Shown piece after piece: positions 32,698 to 41,133 of a stretch of DNA of 64,000 nt. The DNA lies in NCBI GenBank assembly GCA_023388315.1, contig JAEWGM010000044.1, positions 62,001-126,000 of the forward strand. The letters run 5' to 3'. The notes below the pieces were generated by a model. The model had not been told where the DNA came from, did not search any database, and saw only the letters and a list, made by a program, of their open reading frames with translations. Both the position numbers and the translations under genes were made by a program. This DNA is from Bacteroidota bacterium (GTDB lineage Bacteria > Bacteroidota > Bacteroidia > Bacteroidales > Dysgonomonadaceae). The first letter of the stretch is position 1, and each line of letters begins with the position of its first letter.

Positions 32698-35634
32698 TTA
32701 CAAGGTTTTTTTTACTTCAATTTGTTCGTAAGCTTCAATCATATCGCCCACTTTAATATCGTTAAAGTTTTTGATGCTGATACCGCACTCATACCCCACG
32801 TTTACTTCGCGAACGTCTTCCTTGAATCGTTTCAACGAATCCAGCTCGCCGGTGAACACCACAATACCATCGCGGATGAGGCGTATTTTATTGCTGCGCT
32901 TAATTTTTCCGTCTCTCACCATACAACCGGCAACGGTTCCCACTTTGGTAATTTTGAAAACATCGAGTACTTCCACGTTGGCGGTAATTTCTTCCTTGAT
33001 ATCGGGGGAGAGCATACCTTCCATAGCGGCAGTAACTTCTTCAATGGCATCGTAAATGATGGAGTAGAGGCGAATGTCGATTCCTTCTTTTTCCGCTTCC
33101 TTGCGCGCTCCAAGCGACGGACGCACCTGGAAGCCGATAATCACGGCATCTGACGCGGCTGCGAGCGTAACGTCGGATTCCGATATTTGTCCCACCGCTT
33201 TATGGATGACATTCACTTGAATTTCTTCTGTTGAAAGTCGGATGAGCGAGTCTGAAAGCGCTTCTACTGATCCGTCAACGTCACCTTTCACAATGATGTT
33301 CAACTGTTGGAAGTTGCCGATGGCAATGCGGCGTCCGATATCGTCAAGCGTAAGCATTTTTTGCGTACGGAGCGATTGCTCGCGCTGCAATTGTTCACGT
33401 CGTGTGGCAATGGCGCGGGCTTCCTGTTCGGTTTCCATCACGTTGAATGTGTCGCCTGCTTGTGGCGCGCCGTTTAATCCCAACACCAGAGCCGGCTCCG
33501 ATGGGCCCGCGTGTTCAATGCGTTGGTTGCGTTCGTTGAACATCGCTTTCACGCGGCCGAAGAACGATCCTGCCAACAGCACATCGCCTTGGTTGAGCGT
33601 TCCGTTTTCTACCAACACGGTGGAAATGTATCCGCGCCCTTTGTCGAGCGACGACTCAATGATAGAGCCCGTAGCATTGCGGTTGGGGTTGGCTTTCAAT
33701 TCCATCAGGTCGGCTTCGAGCAATACTTTCTCGAGTAATTCCTTAATGCCGATTCCTTTTTTCGCTGAAATGTCTTGCGATTGGTACTTTCCGCCCCATT
33801 CTTCCACAAGATAATTCATTTCGGCCAATTTCTCTTTTATTTTATCGGGGTTAGCGCTGGGCTTGTCTATTTTATTGATGGCAAACACAATGGGAACGCC
33901 CGCGGCACCGGCGTGGTTAATGGCTTCCACGGTTTGGGGCATCACGCTGTCATCGGCAGCCACAATAATAATGGCCACGTCAGTTACTTGCGCTCCGCGC
34001 GCACGCATAGCGGTAAACGCTTCGTGGCCGGGTGTATCTAAAAACGTAATTTTACGTCCGTCGGCAAGTTGCACGTTGTATGCGCCAATGTGTTGTGTGA
34101 TTCCTCCGGCTTCGCCTGCAATTACGTTGGTGTCGCGAATGCTGTCCAAAAGCGATGTTTTACCGTGGTCAACGTGGCCCATAACTGTAACAATGGGCGA
34201 GCGTGGTTTCAAATCCTCCGGTTTGTCTTCTTCATCGGCAATGGCTTCGATTACGTCGGCACTCACATACTTGGTTTTAAAGCCGTATTCATCCGCTACA
34301 ATGTTGATGGTTTCGGCATCCAAGCGTTGGTTGATGGCCACCATCACGCCCAAACTCATACAAGTGGAAATAACGCTGGTTACGGGAACGTCCATCATAT
34401 TGGCAAGGTCGTTTGCCGTAACAAACTCCGTGAGCTGCAATATGCGGCTTTCCTTTTCTTGCTGTTTAATTTCTTGTTGCTGGCGTTGAGCGCTGGCTTC
34501 GCGTTTTTCGCGACGATATCTTGCGCCGCCTCTTCCACCTCTTTTCTCGGTAAGGCGCGCCAGCGTTTCTTTAATTTGCTTTTGTACATCCTCGTCGCTT
34601 ACTTCCGATTTTATCGGTTTTTTAAGCGATGGCCTTCTGTCAGATCGTTGTGTGCCGTAGGTTCCGGGTTTGTCTATATTTACTTTTCCTGTGCGGATGC
34701 GTCTGCGTTTCTTTTTCTTGCTGTCTTCTTCCGATTCTTTGTGAGCCGCTTTTTTCTTTTCTTCTATGCTGTCTTTTTTGAGAAGTTTAATTTTTTCTTC
34801 TTTCAGTTTTTTGCTATCAAGTGCTTGTTGTTCACGTTCCAATCGCTCTTTTTTGCGTTGCGCTTTGGACTTTCTGGCCGGCCGCGTACGGTCGTTAATG
34901 GTGGCTAAGTCGATGGAGCCTTTCACCACGATGTTTGGTTCCGGAATGTTCGTGTGAATTCTGAACACTTCATCATCCGATGCTTCGTCTTCCGATTTTT
35001 CGTCATCGTCGACACTTTCGGCTTCCTCTTCTTTTTCTTTTTCGGAAACGTCATCGCTTTCCAGCGGTTGTGCTGATTCTTCTTGTTCGGGCTCTACTTT
35101 TTCGGGTTCTTTCGTGGGTTCTTCTTCCGCGCGAATTTCTGTTGAAGCGGGCTCTTTTTCTGGCTCAACTGTTTCTTTCGCTTGGGGAGTTTCTATAATT
35201 TCGGGAGCGGTTTCCTCTTCTTTCACCGATTCTTCCACAGGTTGTGGCTTTTCGGTTTTTCTTTTGTTGAGGTTGTCCAAATCGATGTTGCCCACCACAT
35301 TAAATTGCGGCTTCAACTCTTTGGGAACTTCCGTTTTAATAACTTCTTTTTCCGCTTTTTTGCGAGGTTCTTTTTCCGAAGGAAGTTCGTACCCTTCAAT
35401 AGCCACCGTTTCTCTTTTTTCTTCTCTGCGTTGCAGCTTTTCGCGCGTTTGGATGGCTTCGCGCTTAATGTTTTTGTCTTTGCCGAATTCGGCTATAAGC
35501 AAATCATACTGTTCATCCTCAATTTTAGCATTAGGATTTGCTTCTACTTCAATACCTTTTTTGTGTAGGAATTCAACCAAGCTGTTGATTCCTACATTCA
35601 AATTTTTGGATACTTTAATTAATCTTATAGGCAT
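32698..35634 (-). CDS. infB: Translation initiation factor IF-2
   Basis: A GTPase of 978 residues that brings initiator tRNA to the 30S subunit. It starts with an IF2_N-type segment (IRLIKVSKNLNVGINSLVEF). Residues ~65-370 are low-complexity, Glu/Lys-rich and probably disordered. A second N domain lies near 405-460. The G domain starts around residue 480 with VMGHVDHGKTSLLDSI, followed by DTPGHEAF and NKIDKP. The C-terminal domains II-IV follow. It is the last gene of rimP-nusA-infB, 86 bp after nusA. Confidence 0.97.
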   Translation of the reverse strand: MPIRLIKVSKNLNVGINSLVEFLHKKGIEVEANPNAKIEDEQYDLLIAEFGKDKNIKREAIQTREKLQRREEKRETVAIEGYELPSEKEPRKKAEKEVIKTEVPKELKPQFNVVGNIDLDNLNKRKTEKPQPVEESVKEEETAPEIIETPQAKETVEPEKEPASTEIRAEEEPTKEPEKVEPEQEESAQPLESDDVSEKEKEEEAESVDDDEKSEDEASDDEVFRIHTNIPEPNIVVKGSIDLATINDRTRPARKSKAQRKKERLEREQQALDSKKLKEEKIKLLKKDSIEEKKKAAHKESEEDSKKKKRRRIRTGKVNIDKPGTYGTQRSDRRPSLKKPIKSEVSDEDVQKQIKETLARLTEKRGGRGGARYRREKREASAQRQQQEIKQQEKESRILQLTEFVTANDLANMMDVPVTSVISTCMSLGVMVAINQRLDAETINIVADEYGFKTKYVSADVIEAIADEEDKPEDLKPRSPIVTVMGHVDHGKTSLLDSIRDTNVIAGEAGGITQHIGAYNVQLADGRKITFLDTPGHEAFTAMRARGAQVTDVAIIIVAADDSVMPQTVEAINHAGAAGVPIVFAINKIDKPSANPDKIKEKLAEMNYLVEEWGGKYQSQDISAKKGIGIKELLEKVLLEADLMELKANPNRNATGSIIESSLDKGRGYISTVLVENGTLNQGDVLLAGSFFGRVKAMFNERNQRIEHAGPSEPALVLGLNGAPQAGDTFNVMETEQEARAIATRREQLQREQSLRTQKMLTLDDIGRRIAIGNFQQLNIIVKGDVDGSVEALSDSLIRLSTEEIQVNVIHKAVGQISESDVTLAAASDAVIIGFQVRPSLGARKEAEKEGIDIRLYSIIYDAIEEVTAAMEGMLSPDIKEEITANVEVLDVFKITKVGTVAGCMVRDGKIKRSNKIRLIRDGIVVFTGELDSLKRFKEDVREVNVGYECGISIKNFNDIKVGDMIEAYEQIEVKKTL

Positions 35635-35720
35635 ATATTTCCTTTATCCTTTTCTCTCTTTTTTAGTGTGTAACAGTATGTTGTATTGTCTTTCTTTTTA
35701 TTGATAGCCGGCGCGTTGTC

Positions 35721-36992
35721 CTATTCGTCAAAATCATCGTCGTCTTCAAACTCGTAACGAAGTACCGCCAGTAATTCATCCACGGTGACTTCTTCCAAAT
35801 CGGCTTCTTTAATCAGTTTTTCTCTGTCCATAGCCAACACGTTTTTGGCGGTGGAGCAACCAATTTTCTTGAGTTGATCGATTACCCAACCGTCAATTTC
35901 ATCGCGGAATTCATCGAGATAAATGTCTTCTTCGTCCATTTCGTCAATGTCGCGGAACACCTCAATGTTGTAGCCGGTGAGCATAGAAGCCAATTTGATG
36001 TTGGCGCCCCCCTTACCGATGGCTAAAGAAACCTCTTCGGGATTCAAAAACACTTCGGCGCGGTGTTCTTCTTCTTTTATGGTGATGGAGTTGATTCTTG
36101 CCGGGCTGAGCGCACGCTGGATGAAAAGCGTGGTGTTGTTGGTGAAGTTGATCACGTCGATATTCTCGTTGCGCAGTTCGCGCACAATGCCGTGTATGCG
36201 GAAACCTTTCATTCCCACGCAAGCGCCCACGGGGTCTATGCGGTCGTCGTAAGCCTCCACGGCTACTTTGGCGCGTTCGCCGGGGATGCGGGCAATTCCT
36301 TTAATGGTGATGAGCCCATCGGCAATTTCGGGAATTTCCTGTTCAAAAAGCCTTTCGAGGAAAACGGGCGATGTGCGCGACAAAATAATCTTGGGATTGT
36401 TGTTTTTGTTTTCCACACGGGCCACCACAGCGCGCGCGTGTTCTCCTTTGCGGAAGAAATCGCTGGGAATTTGTTCTGTTTTGGGCAAAATAAGCTCGTT
36501 GTGCTCGTCATCTAACAACAGCAATTCTTTTTTCCACACCTGATATACTTCTCCCGAAACAATTTGGCCCACACGTTCTTTGTATTTGTTGTAGAGGTTG
36601 TCTTTCTCCAACTCCAAAATCTTGGATGCCAATGTTTGGCGAAGGTTCAAAATGGTGCGGCGCCCGAAGTGCTCTAAGTAAACCTCGTCGGTAACTTCTT
36701 CTCCCACTTCAAAATCGTCGTCAATTTTCAATGCTTCGGAGAGAGTAATTTCCAAATTGGGGTTTTCCAGCTCATCGTCTTCCACAATGGTGCGGTTACG
36801 CCAAATCTCCAAATCCCCTTTGTCGGGGTTGATGATGATGTCGTAATTTTCGTCCGTACCGTTGGCTTTGGCAATGACGTTGCGAAATGATTCTTCGAGC
36901 ACGCTGATGAGCGTTGCTTTATCGATATTCTTCAGTTCGTTGAATTCCGAAAATGTATCTATCAGGCTTATGGTTTCTTTCTTTTTGCCCAT
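35721..36992 (-). CDS. nusA: Transcription termination/antitermination factor NusA
   Basis: A 423-residue RNA-polymerase-binding factor. In order: an N-terminal polymerase-binding domain (about 1-130), an S1 domain (GQIVSGEVYQVWKKELLLL), and two KH domains (GACVGMKGFRIHGIVRELRNENIDVI and SLAIGKGGANIKLASMLTGYNIEV at about 310-340). The tail is short and acidic (EFEDDDDFDE) and lacks the paired acidic repeats of the Escherichia protein. rimP ends 6 bp upstream. Confidence 0.96.
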   Translation of the reverse strand: MGKKKETISLIDTFSEFNELKNIDKATLISVLEESFRNVIAKANGTDENYDIIINPDKGDLEIWRNRTIVEDDELENPNLEITLSEALKIDDDFEVGEEVTDEVYLEHFGRRTILNLRQTLASKILELEKDNLYNKYKERVGQIVSGEVYQVWKKELLLLDDEHNELILPKTEQIPSDFFRKGEHARAVVARVENKNNNPKIILSRTSPVFLERLFEQEIPEIADGLITIKGIARIPGERAKVAVEAYDDRIDPVGACVGMKGFRIHGIVRELRNENIDVINFTNNTTLFIQRALSPARINSITIKEEEHRAEVFLNPEEVSLAIGKGGANIKLASMLTGYNIEVFRDIDEMDEEDIYLDEFRDEIDGWVIDQLKKIGCSTAKNVLAMDREKLIKEADLEEVTVDELLAVLRYEFEDDDDFDE

Positions 36993-36998
36993 ATATGT

Positions 36999-37466
36999 TT
37001 ATTTGAATCTTATTAGATATTTTGTGTATTTTACGTCGTTATAATTGAAAAACAGGTCCTCTTGCACTTCGGTTTTGCGTTTAGCGCCTTCGGTTTTCAC
37101 CATTTTTGTAATCGTAACGGTGAAGCCTTCGTCGTTAGAAGATTTTAAAACGCCCGAGAGTTTTTGTCCGTTTTTGCTCAGCACTTCAATTTCTTTGCCT
37201 TCGTATTTTTTATACTGGCGCAGCGTTTTAAAAGGCGATGTGAGGCCTGCCGAAGTCACGGTGAGTTCAAAATCTTCCAAGTCGCGGTTGAATTGCGATT
37301 CAATGTGTCGGCTCAACGCTACGCAATCGTCGATATTCACACCGTTATCGTTGTCAATTTCTACCGTCACGGCATTGTCGGTGCCTACCGAAACATCCAC
37401 CAAATAATTGGAAGAATCTTTCAGATACGCTTCAGCAATTTCGCTTACAAGGGTTTTATCCATCAT
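36999..37466 (-). CDS. rimP: Ribosome maturation factor RimP
   Basis: A 155-residue protein that aids 30S subunit assembly. The N-terminal half has the VTVEIDNDNGVNIDDCVALSR core and DFELTVTSAGLTSPFKTLRQY, and the C-terminal half is an SH3-like barrel. Two adjacent start codons (MMDK) are possible; the call is the first. It opens the rimP-nusA-infB operon, whose leader carries a promoter and a terminator-like hairpin. Confidence 0.93.
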   Translation of the reverse strand: MMDKTLVSEIAEAYLKDSSNYLVDVSVGTDNAVTVEIDNDNGVNIDDCVALSRHIESQFNRDLEDFELTVTSAGLTSPFKTLRQYKKYEGKEIEVLSKNGQKLSGVLKSSNDEGFTVTITKMVKTEGAKRKTEVQEDLFFNYNDVKYTKYLIRFK

Positions 37467-37484
37467 TTTTCAGTCCTATCAATG

Positions 37485-37512
37485 AAAAAGGAAGCGGTGT
37501 TTCCTGCTTCCT
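37485..37512 (-). terminator. Terminator-like hairpin in the rimP leader
   Basis: On the minus strand AGGAAGC, a 10-nt loop, GCTTCCT and then TTTTT. It lies downstream of the promoter at 37529-37560 and about 19 bp before the rimP ATG, so it could attenuate the operon. It could also end readthrough from the methyltransferase gene. Confidence 0.6.
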
Positions 37513-37528
37513 CTCCCCTTTAACGATG

Positions 37529-37560
37529 CAAAGATATTATTTTCAAATGGATTCACAAAA
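37529..37560 (-). promoter_or_regulatory. Promoter for rimP-nusA-infB
   Basis: On the minus strand TTTTG (37556-37560), a 19-bp spacer and TATCTTTG (37529-37536), an exact TAnnTTTG box. It places the start site about 55 nt before the rimP ATG. Confidence 0.7.
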
Positions 37561-37604
37561 TGTTTGCACTAATTTTTGATTGCTTTTTCATTTCCTCTCC
37601 CGCT

Positions 37605-37691
37605 CAATCTCCCCATCTTTTTCAATCTTATCAATCTTCATCAATCCTCATCGATCTAATTCAATCTTAAAATCAATCTCATTCAATCTTC
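37605..37691. repeat. CAATCTT tandem array over the methyltransferase stop
   Basis: About eight degenerate units containing CAATCTT or CAATCNT, spaced roughly 9-12 bp. On the minus strand they read AAGATTGA. The last residues (KIE) and stop of the methyltransferase gene lie inside it. Confidence 0.6.
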
Positions 37692-38689
37692 CATTTCGTA
37701 AGAACATGCAAATATTCTCTGGTGGCAGTGGCTTTGTGGTTTCGGTTTTCGGTTTTATCGGCTTTGAAACGTTGATAATCGGTTGTGAATAACGTGTATT
37801 GGCCGTATCTTTCCATAATTTCTTTGATGAGGGTGGGGGACATCAACCCTTCGTTGTTATAACTGAGAAAAATAAATTGGAAGCGCGCATTTTTGATAAG
37901 CTCCTCAAAGCTTGCTTCTACGGTGCTTTTTTTGCAATAGTCCGATCTTTGGTAATCGCGCAAACCGGTAACGCCTTTTGGTTCAAACGAATCGTATATC
38001 GCAATGGTGTTGAGTAAGTGATAATTAGCGCCATACTCGCGATGGTTGTATGGCGGGTCCAAATACAGAATGTCGCCGGTTATTTCTCGTATTAATTGGT
38101 TGCTGTCTTGGTTATAGACACGGTTGTGTTGGCTGTTTGTGCAGTCGTACGTGGCCGGTTCTATTAACAATTTCTTTTGTGCCGATTTTTTCAATTTTTT
38201 CAAAAATGCGCCATAAACCGAGGCGGTGTTTGCTACTTTGTCGGCACTTTCCAACAACGACGCCAGCAGAAAATAATACATCGCTTCCGTTATTTCTCCT
38301 TGCTGCTTCCAGTGCCCGATTTGTTGCCTCACGGCATCTATTTTCTTTCCATTCTCTTCCGAAAAATAAAGCCTTCCGGCGCGTCCGTTTTCGGAATATT
38401 CTTCAAAAATCATTCCGCCTTTTCCTTCAAGGGCGTTCAACGCGTCTAAATATGGCTGTGTGGACATCGGGTGGTTGTTTTCGATGTAGTTTTTGTTGAG
38501 CACGTAGCTGTAATATTCCAAGTCGTTGCTGATCACCTGCTTTACATCGGGTTTTATTTTTCTGCCCACAATGCCGGTGCCGGCGAAGAGGTCGCAAAAA
38601 ACGTGTCGCGACAGGTCTTTGCCCACCACGTTGTGAATAGCCGATTGGATAAAATCGGATAGTTTATGTTTTGAGCCGATATAATTCAC
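37679..38689 (-). CDS. DNA adenine (D12-class) methyltransferase
   Basis: A 336-residue N6-adenine DNA methyltransferase of the D12 (alpha) class. It opens with MNYIGSKHKLSDFI, has the SAM motif FCDLFAGTG (residues 31-39), and the catalytic motif IV as DPPY at 211-214. It lies 12 bp downstream of a probable nuclease gene on the same strand, so a type II restriction-modification pair is likely. The recognition sequence cannot be read from the window. The C-terminal end is formed by a tandem array. Confidence 0.88.
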   Translation of the reverse strand: MNYIGSKHKLSDFIQSAIHNVVGKDLSRHVFCDLFAGTGIVGRKIKPDVKQVISNDLEYYSYVLNKNYIENNHPMSTQPYLDALNALEGKGGMIFEEYSENGRAGRLYFSEENGKKIDAVRQQIGHWKQQGEITEAMYYFLLASLLESADKVANTASVYGAFLKKLKKSAQKKLLIEPATYDCTNSQHNRVYNQDSNQLIREITGDILYLDPPYNHREYGANYHLLNTIAIYDSFEPKGVTGLRDYQRSDYCKKSTVEASFEELIKNARFQFIFLSYNNEGLMSPTLIKEIMERYGQYTLFTTDYQRFKADKTENRNHKATATREYLHVLTKWKIE

Positions 38690-38701
38690 GCGGGAAAAAT
38701 G

Positions 38702-39340
38702 TTATGATTCCACCCACAGGATATCCGTGCACACGGTTTTTCCTTGAATGAGGAGCAAAATTAGCGCTTTTTCGTTGAACGATGAAATATAATTTCCAAT
38801 CGTTTCTTTTAGGAGCGAAATCTCCGCTTTGAGTTTCCAATGTTCTCCGGTTTTATTGAACAGAACAATAAACAGCCTGTTTTCGAGGTGCTTTCTGCCT
38901 TGTTGGCTTTGGTTCTCGTATAGCCAATGTGCCAGCGAGGCGGGGTGTTGTTTGGCGTACTCTGCAGGTGTTACGACGTGGCGGCGTTGGGGCGAAAAGG
39001 CACGGGGGAAAACCGTGGTTTTATGGTCAAACGCGATACCGTTTATACGAAAATCGATGAGTTTGTGATATGGATTTAAGTTGGGTTTTACGGCGGGAAA
39101 AGAACAGAAGATTGCTTCTACCGCTTGCGCCGACCAAAAATTGTACCATCGGTTCATCGCGTAATTTTTTATGGGTGGCGGCAGAAGTTCCGTTTGCCGC
39201 AGCAACCCCTCAAACGATGGCGTTTTGTAAATAAAGTTGGTTTGAGCGTCCCACGCGTCGGACTGCTTCCTGCCCCAAGTGTAGGGGTAGGGCCATCGTT
39301 TTTTGAGTTCTTCTTCTATGGCGTGGAGATTGAGGAGCAT
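38702..39340 (-). CDS. Probable type II restriction endonuclease (PD-(D/E)XK-like)
   Basis: A 212-residue protein I do not recognise by family. It shows a plausible nuclease core: E75 in a helix (WSAQAVEAIF), D96 in LIDFRI, then D105-x-K107 in IAFDHKTT, followed by a hydrophobic strand (NRLFIVLFN). This order (E, D, (D/E)xK) is that of PD-(D/E)XK nucleases. It precedes an adenine methyltransferase by 12 bp, the usual R-M arrangement. Function as the partner endonuclease is inference; a small housekeeping nuclease is less likely given the context. Confidence 0.6.
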   Translation of the reverse strand: MLLNLHAIEEELKKRWPYPYTWGRKQSDAWDAQTNFIYKTPSFEGLLRQTELLPPPIKNYAMNRWYNFWSAQAVEAIFCSFPAVKPNLNPYHKLIDFRINGIAFDHKTTVFPRAFSPQRRHVVTPAEYAKQHPASLAHWLYENQSQQGRKHLENRLFIVLFNKTGEHWKLKAEISLLKETIGNYISSFNEKALILLLIQGKTVCTDILWVES

Positions 39341-39385
39341 ATTGGACGTGGATTTTGGTTGGAGTTTGAGGTAGTAGTCGTTTGA

Positions 39386-39691
39386 TTACAAGTCGATTTC
39401 TAGTTGTAGCTTCCCTCCCAAACCAACTTCTACGATTTTCTGTAAAGTGGAAATTCTCACGTCTTTAATATTGTTTTCCACTTTGGATATATATCCTTTA
39501 TTCGTCCCACATCTTTCGGCAAGTTGCTCTTGCGTAAGGCCTTTTTCAAGTCTTGCTTGTTGAAGTAAAAAACCAAGTTTGAATTCTTTAAATCCTTTTT
39601 CGAATTTGTCTCTTTCAGGGTTGCCTTTTTTTCCATATTCTTTGTCGATAAGCTCGTCAAGAGAAGTCATCCTTTTATTCCTTGTATTCAT
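39386..39691 (-). CDS. HigA-like XRE-family antitoxin
   Basis: A 101-residue protein with a lambda-repressor-type helix-turn-helix at about residues 50-90 (LEKGLTQEQLAERCGTNKGYISKVEN). The N-terminal part is charged and helical. It overlaps the upstream toxin gene by 17 bp, in the toxin-first order of higBA systems, and probably represses the shared promoter at 40034. The local sequence is notably A/T-rich compared with the core genes. Confidence 0.85.
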   Translation of the reverse strand: MNTRNKRMTSLDELIDKEYGKKGNPERDKFEKGFKEFKLGFLLQQARLEKGLTQEQLAERCGTNKGYISKVENNIKDVRISTLQKIVEVGLGGKLQLEIDL

Positions 39692-40025
39692 TTTCGTATT
39701 CTTTTTTTATTTTAATTGCCTTTTCAATTTCTCTTTTTGGTGTTTTCTGTGTTTTCTTCTGGAACCCATGGGTTAAAACAATCAGTTTGCCTTTATCGAA
39801 AAAACAGAAAACTCTAAAAATATCACTTCCATGTTTAATTCTTATTTCGTAAAGTGCGTCAGTTCCTTCTAAATACTTAAAATATTCAGTTAGAATTTTT
39901 TCAACAGTTTCAATCACTTTAAAAGTCCACAAAAATTTCTCCTTTACTTTTGGCTTTTGTTTATTATAAAAGTCCAAAAAGTAGTTCTTATAAATGAAAA
40001 TATGCCTGACTTTGTTATTTCTCAT
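39675..40025 (-). CDS. HigB/RelE-like toxin
   Basis: A 116-residue protein of the phage Gp49/HigB family of ribosome-dependent mRNA interferases. Typical features are a helical N-terminal half (KEKFLWTFKVIETVEKI), LYEIRIKHGSDIFRVFCFFDKGKLIVLTHGFQKK, and a Lys-rich end (EIEKAIKIKKEYE). It lies first in the operon, ahead of the antitoxin. Activity is inferred from family. Confidence 0.85.
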   Translation of the reverse strand: MRNNKVRHIFIYKNYFLDFYNKQKPKVKEKFLWTFKVIETVEKILTEYFKYLEGTDALYEIRIKHGSDIFRVFCFFDKGKLIVLTHGFQKKTQKTPKREIEKAIKIKKEYENEYKE

Positions 40026-40033
40026 TTCAGCAA

Positions 40034-40068
40034 CAAATATACGAAAAAAGTTATCCTAATGGACAACT
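40034..40068 (-). promoter_or_regulatory. Promoter and candidate operator of the toxin-antitoxin operon
   Basis: On the minus strand TTG (40064-40066) and TATATTTG (40034-40041) with a 22-bp spacer. Between them sits an imperfect inverted repeat AGTTATCC-TAAT-GGACAACT (40049-40068), matching 7 of 8 pairs, which is a good place for antitoxin binding. The toxin ATG begins 9 bp after the box, so the leader is almost absent. Confidence 0.6.
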
Positions 40069-40106
40069 TTTATGAAATAATTAAAGAATTCTCAATTTTA
40101 ATCTTA

Positions 40107-40736
40107 TCAAATCTGCTTTACTTTCCTAAAACTACAAAAAATAAAATTTTGAACAGCGCCCGAGGGTGTTATATGGTCAACCGTGATGCATTTTATTTTT
40201 TCAAAAAACTTTTTTAGCCGATTGCTCATTGTTTTTTCCGAGTACTGTTTAATTTCAATTCCGCTACACTGTTTAGGCCCTTTCTCCGAAAAAGTTCCGA
40301 TAACTAAAACTCCCGCCGGGTTCAAACTTTGGTAGGCTGTTGTTATATAATTCGCAATTTCATTTTCATCTGTGAGAAAGTGAAACGCTGCGCGATCGTG
40401 CCAAAAGTCGTATTTCTCGGTTGGTTTGAAGGTCGTTACGTCAGCTACAATCCATTTTATTTTTTCGGCTTTTTCGCCAAGGCGTCGTTTTGCTCGGGCG
40501 ATGGCCGCAGTTGAGATATCGAGGACAGTGATATCCTGATATCCCAACTCCAGTAAATGGTCAACCAAAAAACTGTCGCCTCCGCCCACATCAATTACTT
40601 TCGCCGTGGTTGGCACATTGAGTTCCTTAAGGAAATTCAGGGAAGTTTGCGGTGTTGGTTGATACCAGCTCACATCTTTTAACTCCTTGGTTTGATAAAT
40701 GCTTTCCCAATGTTTTTTGCGATCAAAATTTTGCAT
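40107..40736 (-). CDS. Class I SAM-dependent methyltransferase
   Basis: A 209-residue methyltransferase with an early tryptophan-rich stretch (HWESIYQTKELKDVSWYQPTP), the SAM motif VIDVGGGDSFLVDHLLELG (about 52-70), VLDISTAAIARA and FWHDRAAFHFL. The family includes thiopurine- and small-molecule methyltransferases; the substrate is unknown. The gene lies at the edge of the A/T-rich accessory stretch and carries no partner. Confidence 0.85.
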   Translation of the reverse strand: MQNFDRKKHWESIYQTKELKDVSWYQPTPQTSLNFLKELNVPTTAKVIDVGGGDSFLVDHLLELGYQDITVLDISTAAIARAKRRLGEKAEKIKWIVADVTTFKPTEKYDFWHDRAAFHFLTDENEIANYITTAYQSLNPAGVLVIGTFSEKGPKQCSGIEIKQYSEKTMSNRLKKFFEKIKCITVDHITPSGAVQNFIFCSFRKVKQI

Positions 40737-40802
40737 ATTTCCTTTAGGTTGATGTTGCGTCGAGGCGATTCTTCTTATTTTAGTGTTAACCCAAATAAAA
40801 TT

Positions 40803-41108
40803 CTACAACTCTTTCGCCAATTGTTTCAATAATTTTATCTTTTGTTCGTAAAATTCTTGTGAAACAATCCAGATGGGGTCTTCACCGGCAGATTCGTAAT
40901 ATTCGGTGCCGGTAAGGTTTTCGTGAAGCGTATCCCTGTCTTCAAGCCAATCTTCCGAATGATAAAATTCTTCCAGCGTTTTGATGTTTTTGGAGATTTC
41001 TCTCAATCGACTTCGGAATTTCACCATTTCTTTTAAATCTTTTTTAGCCTGCTCTAAATGCTCGTCCATTACGCTAAATTCTTTCTTAATGTCTTCAATC
41101 TTTTTCAT
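40803..41108 (-). CDS. DUF4298 domain protein
   Basis: A 101-residue helical, highly charged protein (MKKIEDIKKEFSVMDEHLEQ.. ending IKLLKQLAKEL). The frame is open to 41180, but I start at the ATG at 41108 because the upstream part (QERMKKIKPLYW) is shared antisense with nothing and overlaps the symporter end. DUF4298 has no assigned function; EYYESAGEDPIW is its recognisable core. Confidence 0.75.
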   Translation of the reverse strand: MKKIEDIKKEFSVMDEHLEQAKKDLKEMVKFRSRLREISKNIKTLEEFYHSEDWLEDRDTLHENLTGTEYYESAGEDPIWIVSQEFYEQKIKLLKQLAKEL

Positions 41109-41133
41109 AATCAAGTTGTTTAAAATAAGTGTT

